60,070 bases of DNA from Photorhabdus caribbeanensis (GCF_018448885.1 NZ_RCWB01000034.1:1-60070), one strand, 5' to 3'; positions 40,843-51,332 are shown, numbered from the stretch's first letter. Made by a program: numbers and translations. The notes: generated from the letters alone by a model not told the origin.

Positions 40843-41730
40843 GTGATTTGAGATAAACAAACCCTATTCCAATCAAGATCTGTTTATTAGAAATTATTGG
40901 CTAATTTTACACTCCCAAATGAACATGAGTTAACCAACAGGGTAATATTCTGTACCCTATTTAACATTTATTTGCGCTTAAATTCAGCTCAATGATTTTC
41001 ATATAAATCAATAAATCTGTATAAATCACTATGTAAATAGATATATAACGAACGAGATTATTAAAACTTGATCAAAGGATAGCGAGTACATCTTTCATGC
41101 ATATTATTGATGCCATTAATCTATTATCTTGGTTTTATATATATGTTTCACAAAGATACAAGCATTACATCAGTGATACCTATTTTTTAAATTCGGTAAC
41201 AAATTGATATTTATCAATTTATTAATCATCCCCTCTATTTGTCATTTTTATTCATTAATATATAAACAAATGAGCAAGGAATAACAAAAACATAAGATAA
41301 TAATGAGAGTTGAGTAATAGGAAAATTGAGGCTATAATTTGACCTCGTTAAAATTGGCAATATTTAGGCAACAATTACACTAAATCTCGTAACATGATGA
41401 CTTTTCGAGATATATTCCGCATTTGAGACTATGATCACGGTACTATTCACTAAAAATCGCTATCTTGCCGCTATCAAAAGTCTGGTCTTAAAATTCCCAG
41501 ACTTTCTTTCAAAAAAGAAAGTAAAGCGAAAATTTTGGCTTGTTAATTTAAAGTCCAATTTTCGACCAAGATGTTAATGTGGTAATAAAAACGTTTAAAT
41601 AAACATCAAAGATATTTAAAGAATTTATTTTTATAAAGAAAGAGTTAGGCCACATGTATTTGCATTTATTGCATACTTGCGGCATTGTAATTTCATTTTT
41701 TAATTTACCGCGTTATTCTCGGAGATAACT
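40843..41730. other. long AT-rich region before sdaC
   Basis: About 890 bp without an open frame of note. It presumably holds the sdaC promoter. A direct T/A-rich pattern is evident, but no riboswitch, RNA gene or operator that I can name. Confidence 0.4.
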
Positions 41731-43029
41731 ATGGATATGACTCAAACAGGTACGATCGCATCGCAGGCCACCAGCCCAAGCGATTATAAAACCTGGCGTA
41801 AATCAGATACAGTATGGATGCTTGGCTTATACGGCACCGCAATTGGCGCTGGTGTATTATTCTTACCTATCAACGCCGGTATTGGCGGCCTGCTGCCTCT
41901 TATAGTGATGGCGCTACTGGCTTTCCCAATGACTTTCTTCGCCCATCGTGGGATGTGTCGTTTCGTTCTATCAGGCAAAAACCCTGGTGAAGATATTACC
42001 GAAGTCGTAGAAGAGCACTTTGGCAGCCTGGCAGGTAAACTTATCACCCTGCTCTATTTCTTCGCTATCTACCCAATTCTCTTGGTTTATAGCGTTGCTA
42101 TTACCAACACCGTAGACAGCTTTATTGTTCACCAATTACATCTACCTTCTCCGCCTCGTGCCTTGCTGGCGCTGATCCTAATTATTGGTATAATGACCAT
42201 CGTCCGTTTTGGCGAACAGGCGATTGTTAAGGCGATGAGTGTGCTGGTATTCCCATTTGTTGCCGTTTTGATGCTACTGGCGTTTTATCTGATCCCTAAC
42301 TGGAACACCGCAATCTTCGAAAACATCACCGTCTCTGCATCAAGTGCAAGTCATGGGCTGCTTATTACGCTATGGCTGGCGATCCCGGTAATGGTGTTCT
42401 CTTTTAACCACTCGCCAATTATCTCGGCGTTTGCTGTGGCAAAACGTGAAGAATATGGTGAGAATGCTGAGAAAAAATGCTCCCGCATCCTGGCATACGC
42501 CCATGTCATGATGGTCGCCACCGTGATGTTCTTCGTATTTAGCTGCGTATTGAGCCTGTCTCCAGAAAATCTGGCAGAAGCCAAAGCACAAAATATTTCT
42601 ATTCTGTCTTATCTGGCTAACCACTTTAATACACCCGTGATTGCCTATATTGCTCCGTTTATTGCATTTATAGCCATTACCAAATCTTTCCTTGGTCATT
42701 ATCTGGGAGCACGTGAAGGCTTTAATGGTATGGTTATTAAGACATTGCGTGACCAAGGCAAAACTATTGAGCCTAAAAAGCTGAATCGTATCACGTCCAT
42801 TTTTATGTTAGTCACAACTTGGATTGTTGCGACTCTGAACCCAAGTATTTTGGAAATGATCGAAAGATTAGGCGGTCCTATTATCGCAATGTTGCTGTTC
42901 ATTATGCCGATGTATGCAATCCGCAAAGTTCCTGCAATGCGCAAATATAGCGGCAAGCTGAGTAATGTATTTGTCGTCTTTATGGGATTAGTGGCTATCT
43001 CTGCGGTCCTCTATTCACTGTTTGCATAG
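41731..43029 (+). CDS. sdaC: serine/proton symporter SdaC
   Basis: SdaC imports serine with protons; serine feeds deamination to pyruvate. 432 residues against 429 in E. coli, with GGAGATAACT before the ATG. About eleven helices. Conserved stretches: [40 protein letters not shown] and [16 protein letters not shown]. It resembles SdaC more than TdcC. The sdaB partner found next to it in E. coli is absent. Confidence 0.94.
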   Translation: MDMTQTGTIASQATSPSDYKTWRKSDTVWMLGLYGTAIGAGVLFLPINAGIGGLLPLIVMALLAFPMTFFAHRGMCRFVLSGKNPGEDITEVVEEHFGSLAGKLITLLYFFAIYPILLVYSVAITNTVDSFIVHQLHLPSPPRALLALILIIGIMTIVRFGEQAIVKAMSVLVFPFVAVLMLLAFYLIPNWNTAIFENITVSASSASHGLLITLWLAIPVMVFSFNHSPIISAFAVAKREEYGENAEKKCSRILAYAHVMMVATVMFFVFSCVLSLSPENLAEAKAQNISILSYLANHFNTPVIAYIAPFIAFIAITKSFLGHYLGAREGFNGMVIKTLRDQGKTIEPKKLNRITSIFMLVTTWIVATLNPSILEMIERLGGPIIAMLLFIMPMYAIRKVPAMRKYSGKLSNVFVVFMGLVAISAVLYSLFA

Positions 43030-43040
43030 ATAAACACGAC

Positions 43041-43075
43041 TTGGTTGCTGTTCTCTTCAAACGAACAGCAACCAA
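43041..43075. terminator. hairpin between convergent sdaC and the 43112 gene
   Basis: TTGGTTGCTGTTC / GAACAGCAACCAA, a perfect 13-bp stem with a 9-base loop between two convergent genes. No long T run follows on the plus strand. Confidence 0.65.
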
Positions 43076-43111
43076 ATTAATGATATGAACTAACCGACAG
43101 AAAAATTTAAG

Positions 43112-43933
43112 CTACACGACCCACTTCACCCAATCCCCCAACTGTTCATCATATTGCCACAAATCGTCCTCATTAAAATATCCGCTTTCGTCTATTGGCA
43201 CCCCCTGCTCCTCTTCTTCGTCCCATTGTTGCCGCAACTTATCTGTCAGGATATAAGGGGTCTTGGTCGCAATCTCCCCAGTAAAAGGAAACCTATTGCC
43301 TGTCTCTTCAAGACGGATGAATCTGGCATCGGCAGGAATATTAGAGATAACTACAGCCTCGGTTGTTGAAGGAAAGAGAATATAACCGTTAATCAGCGGG
43401 AAATACCGTGGTAAGCCGGGTTTATACGGCGATGGAATGATATCAACGGCATTCCACATAAGATGATAATCTAACCCCTCATCGTTATTAGGCCCCATTG
43501 GATAACCTTGATAAAGATAACGATTATGAACGGAATAATTACCCGTCAATACATATGCAATATAAAAATAGTAACTAATCAGATCGACTTCTTCTGTTCT
43601 GAACGTACCGAATATTGAGTGTAAAGGAAATGTTCCCATGCCGCCAAGAAGACCAAGAATCTCATACTGTTCATCATGACCATATTGCTCAATATATTTC
43701 CCGGTCTTGATTTTCGACACCTGTATATCGGTCAAAATATTATCGCGTCCATTACTTGGGTTGAATCTATATCGACCATAAAGAAAATGCAGACTATCCT
43801 CATAAATGTAAGTAAATTGCTCCTGATTAAGCATACGGAGAGGATTCGGTTTATCCGTCCATCGCTTGTCAGCACTTAAGTTATTGCGATTTCCGAAACG
43901 GATAGAAAGCGCTAACGGATCAAGATATGACAT
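43112..43933 (-). CDS. unrecognised 273-residue protein beside the cip genes
   Basis: I recognise no family. The product is soluble in appearance, has no signal peptide or membrane segment, and is rich in aromatic residues (many Y, F and W) and acidic near the end (W-D-E-E-E-E-Q, then D-E-S-G-Y-F-N-E-D-D-L-W). The start M-S-Y-L-D-P-L-A-L-S at ATG 43931-43933 follows a GGTGGTTAT stretch. It is oriented away from cipA, with an AT-rich 890 bp between them, and ends against the sdaC terminator. Codon use and composition are ordinary, so I consider it a real gene of unknown role. Confidence 0.65.
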   Translation of the reverse strand: MSYLDPLALSIRFGNRNNLSADKRWTDKPNPLRMLNQEQFTYIYEDSLHFLYGRYRFNPSNGRDNILTDIQVSKIKTGKYIEQYGHDEQYEILGLLGGMGTFPLHSIFGTFRTEEVDLISYYFYIAYVLTGNYSVHNRYLYQGYPMGPNNDEGLDYHLMWNAVDIIPSPYKPGLPRYFPLINGYILFPSTTEAVVISNIPADARFIRLEETGNRFPFTGEIATKTPYILTDKLRQQWDEEEEQGVPIDESGYFNEDDLWQYDEQLGDWVKWVV

Positions 43934-44823
43934 ATAACCACCTTCATCATAGAACAGTGAGCCTATACGCCCATTAGAAAACGATAATTATTTTCCCAAC
44001 AACGGCTTAACACTATATTGTCATGCCAATTTATGACTGCCTCCCCAATATTATCTTAAATGTGTTACCACTAAAGTACTAAATGCATGTATTAACTCCC
44101 TATACAAAATAAACAATCTAAGTCTATATTCAATAAAATAATGAATTCTAATTATTTTATTTCTAATAACATTATTCTATTGATAAATAAAAAAATCGCT
44201 CCAATGCAATTTAACCTTAATGTTGAAATGGTTATTTACATAGCTATTTTATTTACTATTGAGTTTTTTAAATAATAGACCAATACTTCATAAAGAAAAG
44301 TTTTTTTTATAAAAAACACATACAATATCTCATTTACATTAATATTTATATAAATTTCAAATAAATAAATTAACCATATTTATTTACAACAATCAAAAAT
44401 ATAATTTAAATTTTTAATTATCAAGCTAATCATTCAAAACAAATAAATCACAAATAACATTTTAATTTAATCTAATTATATGCAATATGAAAAATTCCAA
44501 TTATTTTATATTTCTCAAGTTGACAATTTATTTTCTATTTTTAGCAATATAACTCCACTTATCAATCAATTACATTATTTTCTCAAATTTATTTGACAAC
44601 CTATAAATGGCACCTATAGTTATATGTGTTAGAGAAAATGTTATATGCCAATTAAAAATGTTAACTGTCCTATATTTTTAGTGCAAAAAAAATTTCTTAT
44701 GTAGATTGCTTTTATAGTAGAAGTACCAACCACCTTATATTTCTCAAACAAACGGTTTTCCGTTATTTATTCAGAGATAATATAGGTTATTTATTAATTA
44801 AATTATATTTTGGAGTTTATATT
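43934..44823. other. very AT-rich region before cipA
   Basis: 890 bp with almost no G or C runs and no gene seen. It ends with GGAGTTTATATT before the cipA ATG, which gives a good ribosome binding site. A block near 44497 recurs before the second cip gene (see that entry). Confidence 0.45.
44497..44530 (+). promoter_or_regulatory. upstream block shared by the two cip genes (cipA copy)
   Basis: CCAATTATTTTATATTTCT, then CAAGTTGACAATTTA, resembles the block at 46066-46099 before the second Cip-type gene (CCAATTATCTTATATTTCT, then TCGGCGGACAAATTA). The two lie 294 and 64 bp before their start codons. Regulatory meaning is unproved; it may be only shared ancestry. Confidence 0.4.
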
Positions 44824-45138
44824 ATGATTAACGACATGCATCCTTCTTTAATCAAAGACAAAGATATGATAGATGACGTAATGTTACGTAGCTGTAAAAT
44901 CATTGCAATGAAAATTATGCCAGACAAAGTTATGCAAGTCATGGTGACTGTATTAATGCTTGATGGCACATCTGAAGAAATGCTTTTAAAATGGAATCTG
45001 CTAGATAATAGAGGCATGGCGATTTATAAAGTCCTGATGGAAGCACTTTGCGCGAAGAAAGATGTGAAAATAGGAACCGTAGGAAAAGTTGGCCCTCTCG
45101 GTTGCGATTATATTAATTGCGTAGAAATCTCTATGTAA
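44824..45138 (+). CDS. cipA: crystalline inclusion protein CipA
   Basis: Cip proteins form large methionine-rich intracellular crystals in stationary-phase Photorhabdus and are needed to support nematode growth and normal phase-variant behaviour. The 104-residue product matches my memory of CipA: M-I-N-D-M-H-P-S-L-I-K-D-K-D, the M-L-L-K-W-N-L-L-D-N-R-G-M-A core and the end C-D-Y-I-N-C-V-E-I-S-M. It has many Met (about 14) and no signal peptide or membrane segment. Monocistronic with its own terminator. Family recognition is strong; strain-level comparison was not possible. Confidence 0.93.
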   Translation: MINDMHPSLIKDKDMIDDVMLRSCKIIAMKIMPDKVMQVMVTVLMLDGTSEEMLLKWNLLDNRGMAIYKVLMEALCAKKDVKIGTVGKVGPLGCDYINCVEISM

Positions 45139-45311
45139 AATAATCGCCTATGAAATGCTTGAGCCAAATAATAGATTCCTAATAGAAATTCAATCTGATT
45201 GAAGCGATTTCATTAATCGCAAAATACAGTACTTTTGTGATAGGAGTTTGGCACAGCATTTTTCTGGTATAATGAAGCTGATTTTTATAACAGCACATTC
45301 TACCCTATTTA
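45139..45311. other. cipA 3' flank
   Basis: Stretch with T-rich segments between the cipA stop and the terminator; it shares short blocks (TTCTGGTA near 45260) with the flank of the second cip gene. No gene seen. Confidence 0.35.
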
Positions 45312-45340
45312 AGGCAGAGCGTAATATTAACGCTCTGCCT
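45312..45340 (+). terminator. cipA terminator
   Basis: AGGCAGAGCG / CGCTCTGCCT hairpin, 10-bp stem with a 9-base loop, about 175 bp after the cipA stop. A related CAGGCAG...CTGCCTG stem follows the second cip gene. Confidence 0.7.
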
Positions 45341-46162
45341 GCATGGTTGTATTTAATATAAAAATAAAATCTCATAAAAATAACAGAAAACAGGCTTTCA
45401 ATAAATTTAAATTAATTAACTCAGTTATCTATTTTACACAGACAATATCAATATATTATTATCAGAATTTAATTTCATCTAAAAAAATTTCTTATAAAAA
45501 CTACATCTAAGATAGCCCATAGCACCCACTAAATCCAAAAAAACAAAGCATAACAATATCCCATTATTGCACACTGTGAATAATTAATAACAGATGTAAT
45601 TACATTAATAACATTCATAATATGTAATTATTAATCAAATATCATGCATGCAGGTATTATTAATATAAAAATAGATTCAAATAAATTAATTTCAAATCTT
45701 TCAGTCATATATATATCTATGCGAAATATTATAGGATAAGAATAATTTCCTCATGTTTTATTTGAATATTAACCAGAAAACAAAAATTTAAATCATTCAC
45801 TACATACTGCCTGTACACTTCAATTCCTACGGATGACTTCTTACCCTCACTCTATTAATAAGAACATCCTGCATAAATAACGCCCACCGGAATAGATTGT
45901 TAATTTTTCCATTTCAACAACACGAAATAAATATCAATATTATTTTTTGATTAGAGTGATGACTTTGATTATTATAACCATTTAGAGGAAATATATTATT
46001 GGCAACATTTTAACAGCATCAATAATTATATGACACAGATAAACTTTTAATATGGATTACAATTACCAATTATCTTATATTTCTTCGGCGGACAAATTAC
46101 TGCTCTGCACATTTAGTAAAAAATTATTTTTTTCAATTACATTAAATTAAAAGGTTAACACG
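45341..46162. other. AT-rich region between the cip genes
   Basis: About 820 bp without a gene. It includes the shared upstream block at 46066-46099 and a short clean start region (AAAAGGTTAACACG) before the next ATG. Confidence 0.4.
46066..46099 (+). promoter_or_regulatory. upstream block shared by the two cip genes (second copy)
   Basis: Matches the block at 44497-44530, as described there. It lies 64 bp before the start codon. Confidence 0.4.
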
Positions 46163-46501
46163 ATGAACTATGCAAATCCTTCTTCTAATGAAGCGGTAAC
46201 AGAAAATAAACCTGAACAAACTTCTCCAAATCCTAATTACTATTTCGCTGTTGGTACAGTAACTTCAGTTCAGGCTGCACCTGATCAAAACCAATTGCAA
46301 GTAACTGTAACTATGCAATTCCCTAACGGCAAATTTAACTATCTGTTATGGTGGAATGCGCAGGACTACAGAGGTGCAGCGCTGTATCATCTTCTTCTGA
46401 GCGCTTGCAGCAATAACAAACGTGTAAATATAACATCTTCATCAGCGGTTTCTCCTGGTGGTTACAATTATATCTACAATGCAACACTGTTGGCTTCTTA
46501 A
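46163..46501 (+). CDS. Cip-family protein, second paralogue of CipA
   Basis: 112 residues with AAAAGGTTAAC before ATG 46163. It aligns with CipA over the C-terminal 75 residues: x-Y-x-x-V-x-T-V-x-x-V-Q-A, L-Q-V-T-V-T-M-Q-F, then L-L-W-W-N-A-Q-D-Y-R-G-A-A-L-Y-H-L-L-L against L-L-K-W-N-L-L-D-N-R-G-M-A-I-Y-K-V-L-M, and the G-x-Y-x-Y-I-x-N end. The N-terminal 25 residues are polar (N, S, E, P) and unlike CipA, and Met is rare. It may be CipB or another family member; I cannot recall the CipB sequence well enough to decide. Confidence 0.75.
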   Translation: MNYANPSSNEAVTENKPEQTSPNPNYYFAVGTVTSVQAAPDQNQLQVTVTMQFPNGKFNYLLWWNAQDYRGAALYHLLLSACSNNKRVNITSSSAVSPGGYNYIYNATLLAS

Positions 46502-46639
46502 GATAAAATTATAAATTGCGAAATAGCTACACCTAATTCCTTATTTCTACAATAGAAATTGAGTGTAGTATTTCTCTGGTAGAACAAAGCGGATGTTGAG
46601 TAAAAGCTAACAGTATTTTCTACCAGACATTCCCTTCTC

Positions 46640-46671
46640 CAGGCAGGACCTTAATCACAAGGTTCTGCCTG
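46640..46671 (+). terminator. terminator of the second cip gene
   Basis: CAGGCAGGACCTT / AAGGTTCTGCCTG stem (one mismatch) about 140 bp after the stop. It is similar in sequence to the cipA terminator. A longer outer pair TCTGGTAGAA / TTCTACCAGA surrounds bases 46579-46627. Confidence 0.65.
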
Positions 46672-47090
46672 TTCTGGCAACACAGCTTTAAGTTCACGAT
46701 AATTAATAAATAATATCTTATTTCAATAATGCTATTTTGGTGTCATTAATCTATATTCAATGAATTTAAAAATCATTTCAAATAGAAAATAAAAACCTAT
46801 AAAAGTAATAAAAAGATAATAATAGACCTAAAGTTAATACTGATAAATTCATTAACTTTACATTTAACACTCCCAATAACAACATATTAAAACAATTGTA
46901 TTAAATCTATTTCTGGATAATAATATTTTAATTTTTACAAATTAATTCCCTATCTAATATTACCTATAAAATAATACCCTACCCCCAATTAAAACTCATT
47001 TTCTTGACAAATATCAATAACGCTTACTACTATTTTTAATACTTGAATATCTATTTCTTTCACTCACTTCTCTTCATAATAGGTGATCAA
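46672..47090. other. AT-rich spacer
   Basis: No gene seen. The frame of the next gene is open upstream to TTG 47043, but I place its start at 47091. Confidence 0.4.
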
Positions 47091-47945
47091 ATGTCAGAAG
47101 AAAGCCAACGCATTAAAAAGCCATCCTCAGGTTACGCAACAGATCATTTCTACGATGGAGCATGGCATAGAGCCGTCAAATTTGTTGAGGGCAGTGTTGA
47201 ATTTTTCGATGTTTACGATGTTATTTTTGAGGGGATTACTTACCAATCTCCACCGATCTTAGTTTCTGAGAATCTCATTATTGTTCCTATAGCAAAAGAT
47301 GAAGTTGCCTGGAACAGTAAAATAGAAATATATGGCGCTATCGGCACTGGAGAAAGTGAAAAAATTTTTTCCGACGGTGATGCTGTCCGACCTTTCGCCG
47401 GTGAACTTGATGTTTCAAATCCTCAGGAACCCCTTGTTATTTTCGGCGGAGGCAATGTTAGTCGTTTTCCCAATTACACAGCCAGTGTCAATGGAGTTGA
47501 ATATGGTGGTTTGATGATAGACCCAGAAAAGAATTCAATATCCCTATTGCGCCCCATTGAAGATGGAAAGCTGATGGTATTTGGTAAAACTGAAACTGGC
47601 AAAAATGTCATTGTTTTTGAAATAGAAACTGAAGGTGAAAATAAACCGCTTAATGGATGGGTAGAGTTTCATGACGTAGCAACCTGTATCCTATTCAGAA
47701 ATGGCGATTTAACAGGATTCGCTAACAGCTATGAACTCCGATATGAAGGAACATCAACCCGCAATTATCGAGGTTTATCACCTACGCATATTCGTTACGA
47801 AAATATTGGTCATCATGTTAGAACTGAGGTCGAATTATGGGCTTACTGGCAAGATAAACCTGATGGTGTCTTGTTATTCAAAGGCCGTTACAACGGATCT
47901 ACTACAAAAAACAACAAATGTTGCTCTCTAGATGGAAAAAAATAA
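47091..47945 (+). CDS. unrecognised 284-residue protein after the cip genes
   Basis: I recognise no family. The product starts at ATG 47091 (M-S-E-E-S-Q-R-I-K-K-P) with TAGGTGATCAA upstream; earlier codons (M-N-I-Y-F-F-H-S-L-L) form a hydrophobic stretch that could be read as a signal sequence if TTG 47043 were the true start. The body looks beta-rich with many alternating V/I, F/Y and G residues (F-V-E-G-S-V-E-F-F, V-I-F-G-G-G-N-V-S, V-I-V-F-E-I-E-T-E) and ends K-N-N-K-C-C-S-L-D. It is oriented like the cip genes and is followed by convergent dacC. Confidence 0.6.
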   Translation: MSEESQRIKKPSSGYATDHFYDGAWHRAVKFVEGSVEFFDVYDVIFEGITYQSPPILVSENLIIVPIAKDEVAWNSKIEIYGAIGTGESEKIFSDGDAVRPFAGELDVSNPQEPLVIFGGGNVSRFPNYTASVNGVEYGGLMIDPEKNSISLLRPIEDGKLMVFGKTETGKNVIVFEIETEGENKPLNGWVEFHDVATCILFRNGDLTGFANSYELRYEGTSTRNYRGLSPTHIRYENIGHHVRTEVELWAYWQDKPDGVLLFKGRYNGSTTKNNKCCSLDGKK

Positions 47946-48037
47946 GCGTAAAACGTGCGCGGCAAAATGCCGCGCCCTAAGTAAGGCAGAATATAACTCC
48001 ACCCAACCTGCCGCATAAACCACATATTGACGTCAAA

Positions 48038-49243
48038 TCAACCAAAAATCGCCTTAAACCAACCACTCACTTTCATCACAATCAAATCCCAAATACGACT
48101 GAAAAAGCCACCTTCCTCCACCGCCTCTTTAACCACCAAAGGACGTTGCTCAATCACCTTATCCCCCAATTGAAAATTAATCACGCCGACAACCTGATTT
48201 TTCGCCAAAGGCGCTGTCAATGGCGTCTGATTTAACGTGTAACTGGCTTTCAAATTTTTTAGCTGCCCACGAGGAATAGTGATCGCCGCATCTTTTTCCA
48301 CGCCAAGAGCAACATCTGAACGATCGCCATACCAAATCTTTTCTGAAACAAACGGTTCACTAGCTTTAATGGGCGTCACTGTTTCATAAAAACGGAGTCC
48401 CCATGCAAGTAATTTTTCACTTTCGGCGAAACGAACCCGATCACTTGGCGCACCTAGCACAACAGAAATCAGCCGCATAGGTCCCTCTGTCGCTGAAGCA
48501 ACCAGGTTATAACCAGCGCCGCTGGTATATCCTGTTTTCACACCATCGACATTCATATTCTTGTTCCACAGCAATCGGTTACGGTTAGGCTGTTGGATTT
48601 TATTAAAGGTGAATGTTTTCTCTTTATGCAGAACATACTCATCAGGAACATCACGGATCATAGCCTGACTCAATATAGCCATATCACGAGCAGTACTGAA
48701 TTGGCCCTCAGCATCCAACCCATGAACCGTGCGAAAATGGGTGTTAGTCAATCCAAGCGCTTTTGCATAATTATTCATCAGACTAACAAATACATCCTGA
48801 CTACCCGCCACATAATCAGCTAAAGCAATGCTGGCATCATTGCCAGACTGAATAACAACACCACGATTCAAATCGATCACTTTTACCCTGTCGCCGGGTT
48901 TAAGAAACATGAGAGAAGAACCTTTCAATATAGGATTACCCGTCGCCCAAGCATCCTTTCCCACAGTAACGATATCTTCCTGCGTGATTTTTCCCGCTTT
49001 TATCGCCTGACCAACAACATAACTGGTCATAATTTTCGTCAAACTGGCTGGATCAAGCCGCTCATCGGGATTACTCGCAGCCAAAATTTTACCGCTGTCA
49101 TAATCCATTAGCACATAAGCTCTGGCGTCCATTGGTGGAACGACAGGTTCATCCGATGCATAAACACGGGTACTTACCATTGATGCCATTGTCAGCACCG
49201 CAATAACACATTTCATCGTCATCGCCAGACTTTTCTTCATCAT
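48038..49243 (-). CDS. dacC: D-alanyl-D-alanine carboxypeptidase PBP6
   Basis: DacC trims the terminal D-Ala from peptidoglycan pentapeptides. The 401-residue precursor has a signal peptide (residues 1-29) and the three active-site motifs: S-L-T-K with the nucleophile at Ser67, S-G-N at 133-135 and K-T-G at 236-238. The C-terminal amphipathic anchor ([17 protein letters not shown]) is present. Best match is E. coli DacC rather than DacA or DacD ([14 protein letters not shown]-x-K-T-G). In E. coli dacC is followed by gstB, as here. Confidence 0.95.
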   Translation of the reverse strand: MMKKSLAMTMKCVIAVLTMASMVSTRVYASDEPVVPPMDARAYVLMDYDSGKILAASNPDERLDPASLTKIMTSYVVGQAIKAGKITQEDIVTVGKDAWATGNPILKGSSLMFLKPGDRVKVIDLNRGVVIQSGNDASIALADYVAGSQDVFVSLMNNYAKALGLTNTHFRTVHGLDAEGQFSTARDMAILSQAMIRDVPDEYVLHKEKTFTFNKIQQPNRNRLLWNKNMNVDGVKTGYTSGAGYNLVASATEGPMRLISVVLGAPSDRVRFAESEKLLAWGLRFYETVTPIKASEPFVSEKIWYGDRSDVALGVEKDAAITIPRGQLKNLKASYTLNQTPLTAPLAKNQVVGVINFQLGDKVIEQRPLVVKEAVEEGGFFSRIWDLIVMKVSGWFKAIFG

Positions 49244-49281
49244 CGTTCCCCTTTACTTAATAAGAAAAAATGTCAAATTCT

Positions 49282-49405
49282 TATACCTTATGGATTTCAA
49301 GATGCATCGCGGCAGCGAGGGAGCGAATCCCCGGGAGCATAGATAACTATGTTACCGGGGGTGAGTGCAGCCAACAAAAAAGCAACTTGAAATATGACAG
49401 GTATA
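49282..49405. repeat. ERIC element (about 124 bp)
   Basis: Begins TATACCTTATGGATTTCAAG, contains GGGAGCGAATCCCCGGGAGC and TTACCGGGGGTGAGTG, and ends ACTTGAAATATGACAGGTATA. Same family and orientation as 40716-40842. Confidence 0.9.
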
Positions 49406-49545
49406 TTAATATAAAATGTTGTACAACAAGAAACCAACATAAACAGTGTAAAGATTGTGCTGATCATTAATTTTCATGTAATCCAATAAAACATATTAGT
49501 AGCAAATAACAGACTTTCTTATTATCCCAATTCAAGGAGAAGCCC

Positions 49546-50166
49546 ATGCTGACCATTTGGGGCCGTAAAAACTCTTCCAATGTAAAAAAAGTGCTCTGGT
49601 GTCTGAAAGAACTCGATGTGCCGTATAATCAGGTAGATATTGGCGGTAAATTTGGCAAACTGGACGACCCGCAATATCTGAAAATGAATCCGAATGGGCA
49701 AATCCCCTGTTTGCAAGAAGATAATTTTGTCCTGTGGGAATCTAACGCAATCGTTCGTTATCTTGCAGCGAAATTTGGTAAAGATGTGCTTTATCCGCAA
49801 GATTTACAGGAAAGAGCGAATGCAGATAAATGGATGGATTGGGTTGGTTCACATCTGTTTCCTCACATCAAACAACTCGTTATAGGTTTTATTCGCACAC
49901 CTGAAGCAGAGCGGGATCAAAAACAAATAGAACAAACCCTGATTGAAATCGAAAAACTGACGAAAGTGCTCGATAACACCCTGGCAGAACAAAAATACCT
50001 TTCTGGCGATAAATTTGGCATGGCTGATATTGTATTAGGACCCATGATTTATCCTTGGCTTAACATTCCAATCAAACGTCCATCTCTGCCAAATATTGAA
50101 CGCTGGTATCAATTAATGGCAGAAAGACCAGCGTTCAAAGAAATTGTCATGATTGAGTTAAGTTGA
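49546..50166 (+). CDS. gstB: glutathione S-transferase GstB
   Basis: GstB (YliJ) is a cytosolic theta-class-like glutathione transferase; E. coli GstB acts on bromoacetate and related compounds. 206 residues: thioredoxin-fold half with M-L-T-I-W-G-R-K-N-S-S-N-V-K-K-V (active-site Asn/Ser region), M-N-P-N-G-Q-I-P, and L-W-E-S-N-A-I-V-R-Y-L-A; helical half with W-M-D-W and F-G-M-A-D-I. Shine-Dalgarno AAGGAG precedes the ATG. Follows dacC as in E. coli. Confidence 0.93.
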   Translation: MLTIWGRKNSSNVKKVLWCLKELDVPYNQVDIGGKFGKLDDPQYLKMNPNGQIPCLQEDNFVLWESNAIVRYLAAKFGKDVLYPQDLQERANADKWMDWVGSHLFPHIKQLVIGFIRTPEAERDQKQIEQTLIEIEKLTKVLDNTLAEQKYLSGDKFGMADIVLGPMIYPWLNIPIKRPSLPNIERWYQLMAERPAFKEIVMIELS

Positions 50167-50172
50167 GAAAAA

Positions 50173-51000
50173 TCAGCTCATTGGCATCCATTTAGGATCG
50201 GGATATTGATACTTAAATCCTAACTCCTGACAAATACGGCTGCCATCAACAATTCTGCTTCCCACCTGAGTTTCTTCTCTGGAAAACTCAGGTGGAACTA
50301 AATCAAGCTGATGACTGGCCTTAGGATAAAATTCAGCTTTGGTTGGGTGAACAGGCGCACATAAATTATAAATATGCCCACCGTTAGTCCTCTGAATTAA
50401 TAAATTAATGGCTGAAATCACATCATCCTGATGAACTAAATTGACCAGCTGATTCCCCCCTTTAACGTCCTTTTTTCCCGCCAGAAAACGTCCGGCATGA
50501 CGATCACTGCCTACCAAACCGGCTAAACGTAAAATATCCACGGAAATATTTGGCAGTTTGTGCAACCAATTCTCTAATTCAACCAATGCCTGAGCGGAAG
50601 ACGTTTCAGGGCAAAAAGGCGCATCTTCATTGAGATTACCCGCAACAAAGCCATAAACAGAAGTAGAACTGGTGAAAATAATCCTTGGCACGGAGTATGA
50701 GAGAGCAGTATCAACAATTAACTGAACTGCCTTAACATAGTTATAACTGCCCCCCGCAGTGTGACTTGCCGGTAAAGTGATGATCATCACATCGGCTACC
50801 ATCAGTTGCTCCAAATCATCAAGCGCACAATTGATCTGAGGCTCCAGTTTTAACAAATAACATTCGATACCAGACATACGTGCTGCCTCTACACCATCTG
50901 GCGTCGTTTTACTGCCAACAACCTGCATGCCACTACGACTCAATGCCTTAGCTAATGGCATCCCCAACCACCCCAGACCGATAATGGAAACTTTTTTCAT
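50173..51000 (-). CDS. yeeZ: SDR-family protein YeeZ (NAD-dependent epimerase-like)
   Basis: 275 residues from ATG 50998-51000 (M-K-K-V-S-I-I-G-L-G-W-L-G-M-P-L), with AGGAGTGGTG upstream; GTG codons directly before are less likely. Rossmann fold with the glycine-rich G-L-G-W-L-G-x-P motif, T-S-S-T-S-V-Y-G around residue 115, and a long C-terminal half. The Tyr-x3-Lys catalytic pair of classical SDRs is not obvious, so enzyme function is uncertain. In E. coli yeeZ lies beside the his operon, as here. Confidence 0.9.
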   Translation of the reverse strand: MKKVSIIGLGWLGMPLAKALSRSGMQVVGSKTTPDGVEAARMSGIECYLLKLEPQINCALDDLEQLMVADVMIITLPASHTAGGSYNYVKAVQLIVDTALSYSVPRIIFTSSTSVYGFVAGNLNEDAPFCPETSSAQALVELENWLHKLPNISVDILRLAGLVGSDRHAGRFLAGKKDVKGGNQLVNLVHQDDVISAINLLIQRTNGGHIYNLCAPVHPTKAEFYPKASHQLDLVPPEFSREETQVGSRIVDGSRICQELGFKYQYPDPKWMPMS

Positions 51001-51284
51001 CACCACTCCTTCATATGCCTGATATTATTTTGATTATGCAAACAATTTGAACATTAAGCCACTGTTATTATTGGTCCTGTATCTCTCCCACAGAAAACAA
51101 TATTTCGCGTAAAAACAAAACATTATTACAATATAAATTGATTGTTAAAAAAATAGATTGATTTTAGACCGTCAAATCGTATAGGTTGAATAGCGAGCAA
51201 AAAATTTAACCTCTGCTGGTCAATGAATAAAAACAACCGGCGGTAAACAGTCACCAATAGCAATAATAAATAAAGAGAAACCTT

Positions 51285-51332
51285 ATGATCCGCATTCAAT
51301 TTAGCCATTACCACCATCATCATCCTGATTAG
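51285..51332 (+). CDS. hisL: his operon leader peptide
   Basis: Fifteen codons, M-I-R-I-Q-F-S-H-Y-H-H-H-H-P-D, then TAG. Ribosome stalling on the five histidine codons when charged tRNA-His is scarce controls attenuation. The E. coli leader has seven consecutive His; here Tyr splits one from four. The preceding AAAGAGAAACC is a weak ribosome binding site. It lies 124 bp before hisG. Confidence 0.92.
   Translation: MIRIQFSHYHHHHPD

Noticed and set aside
51126-51323. Minus-strand frame opposite hisL
   Set aside because: Lies across the his leader and has no similarity; hisL with its attenuator explains the region.
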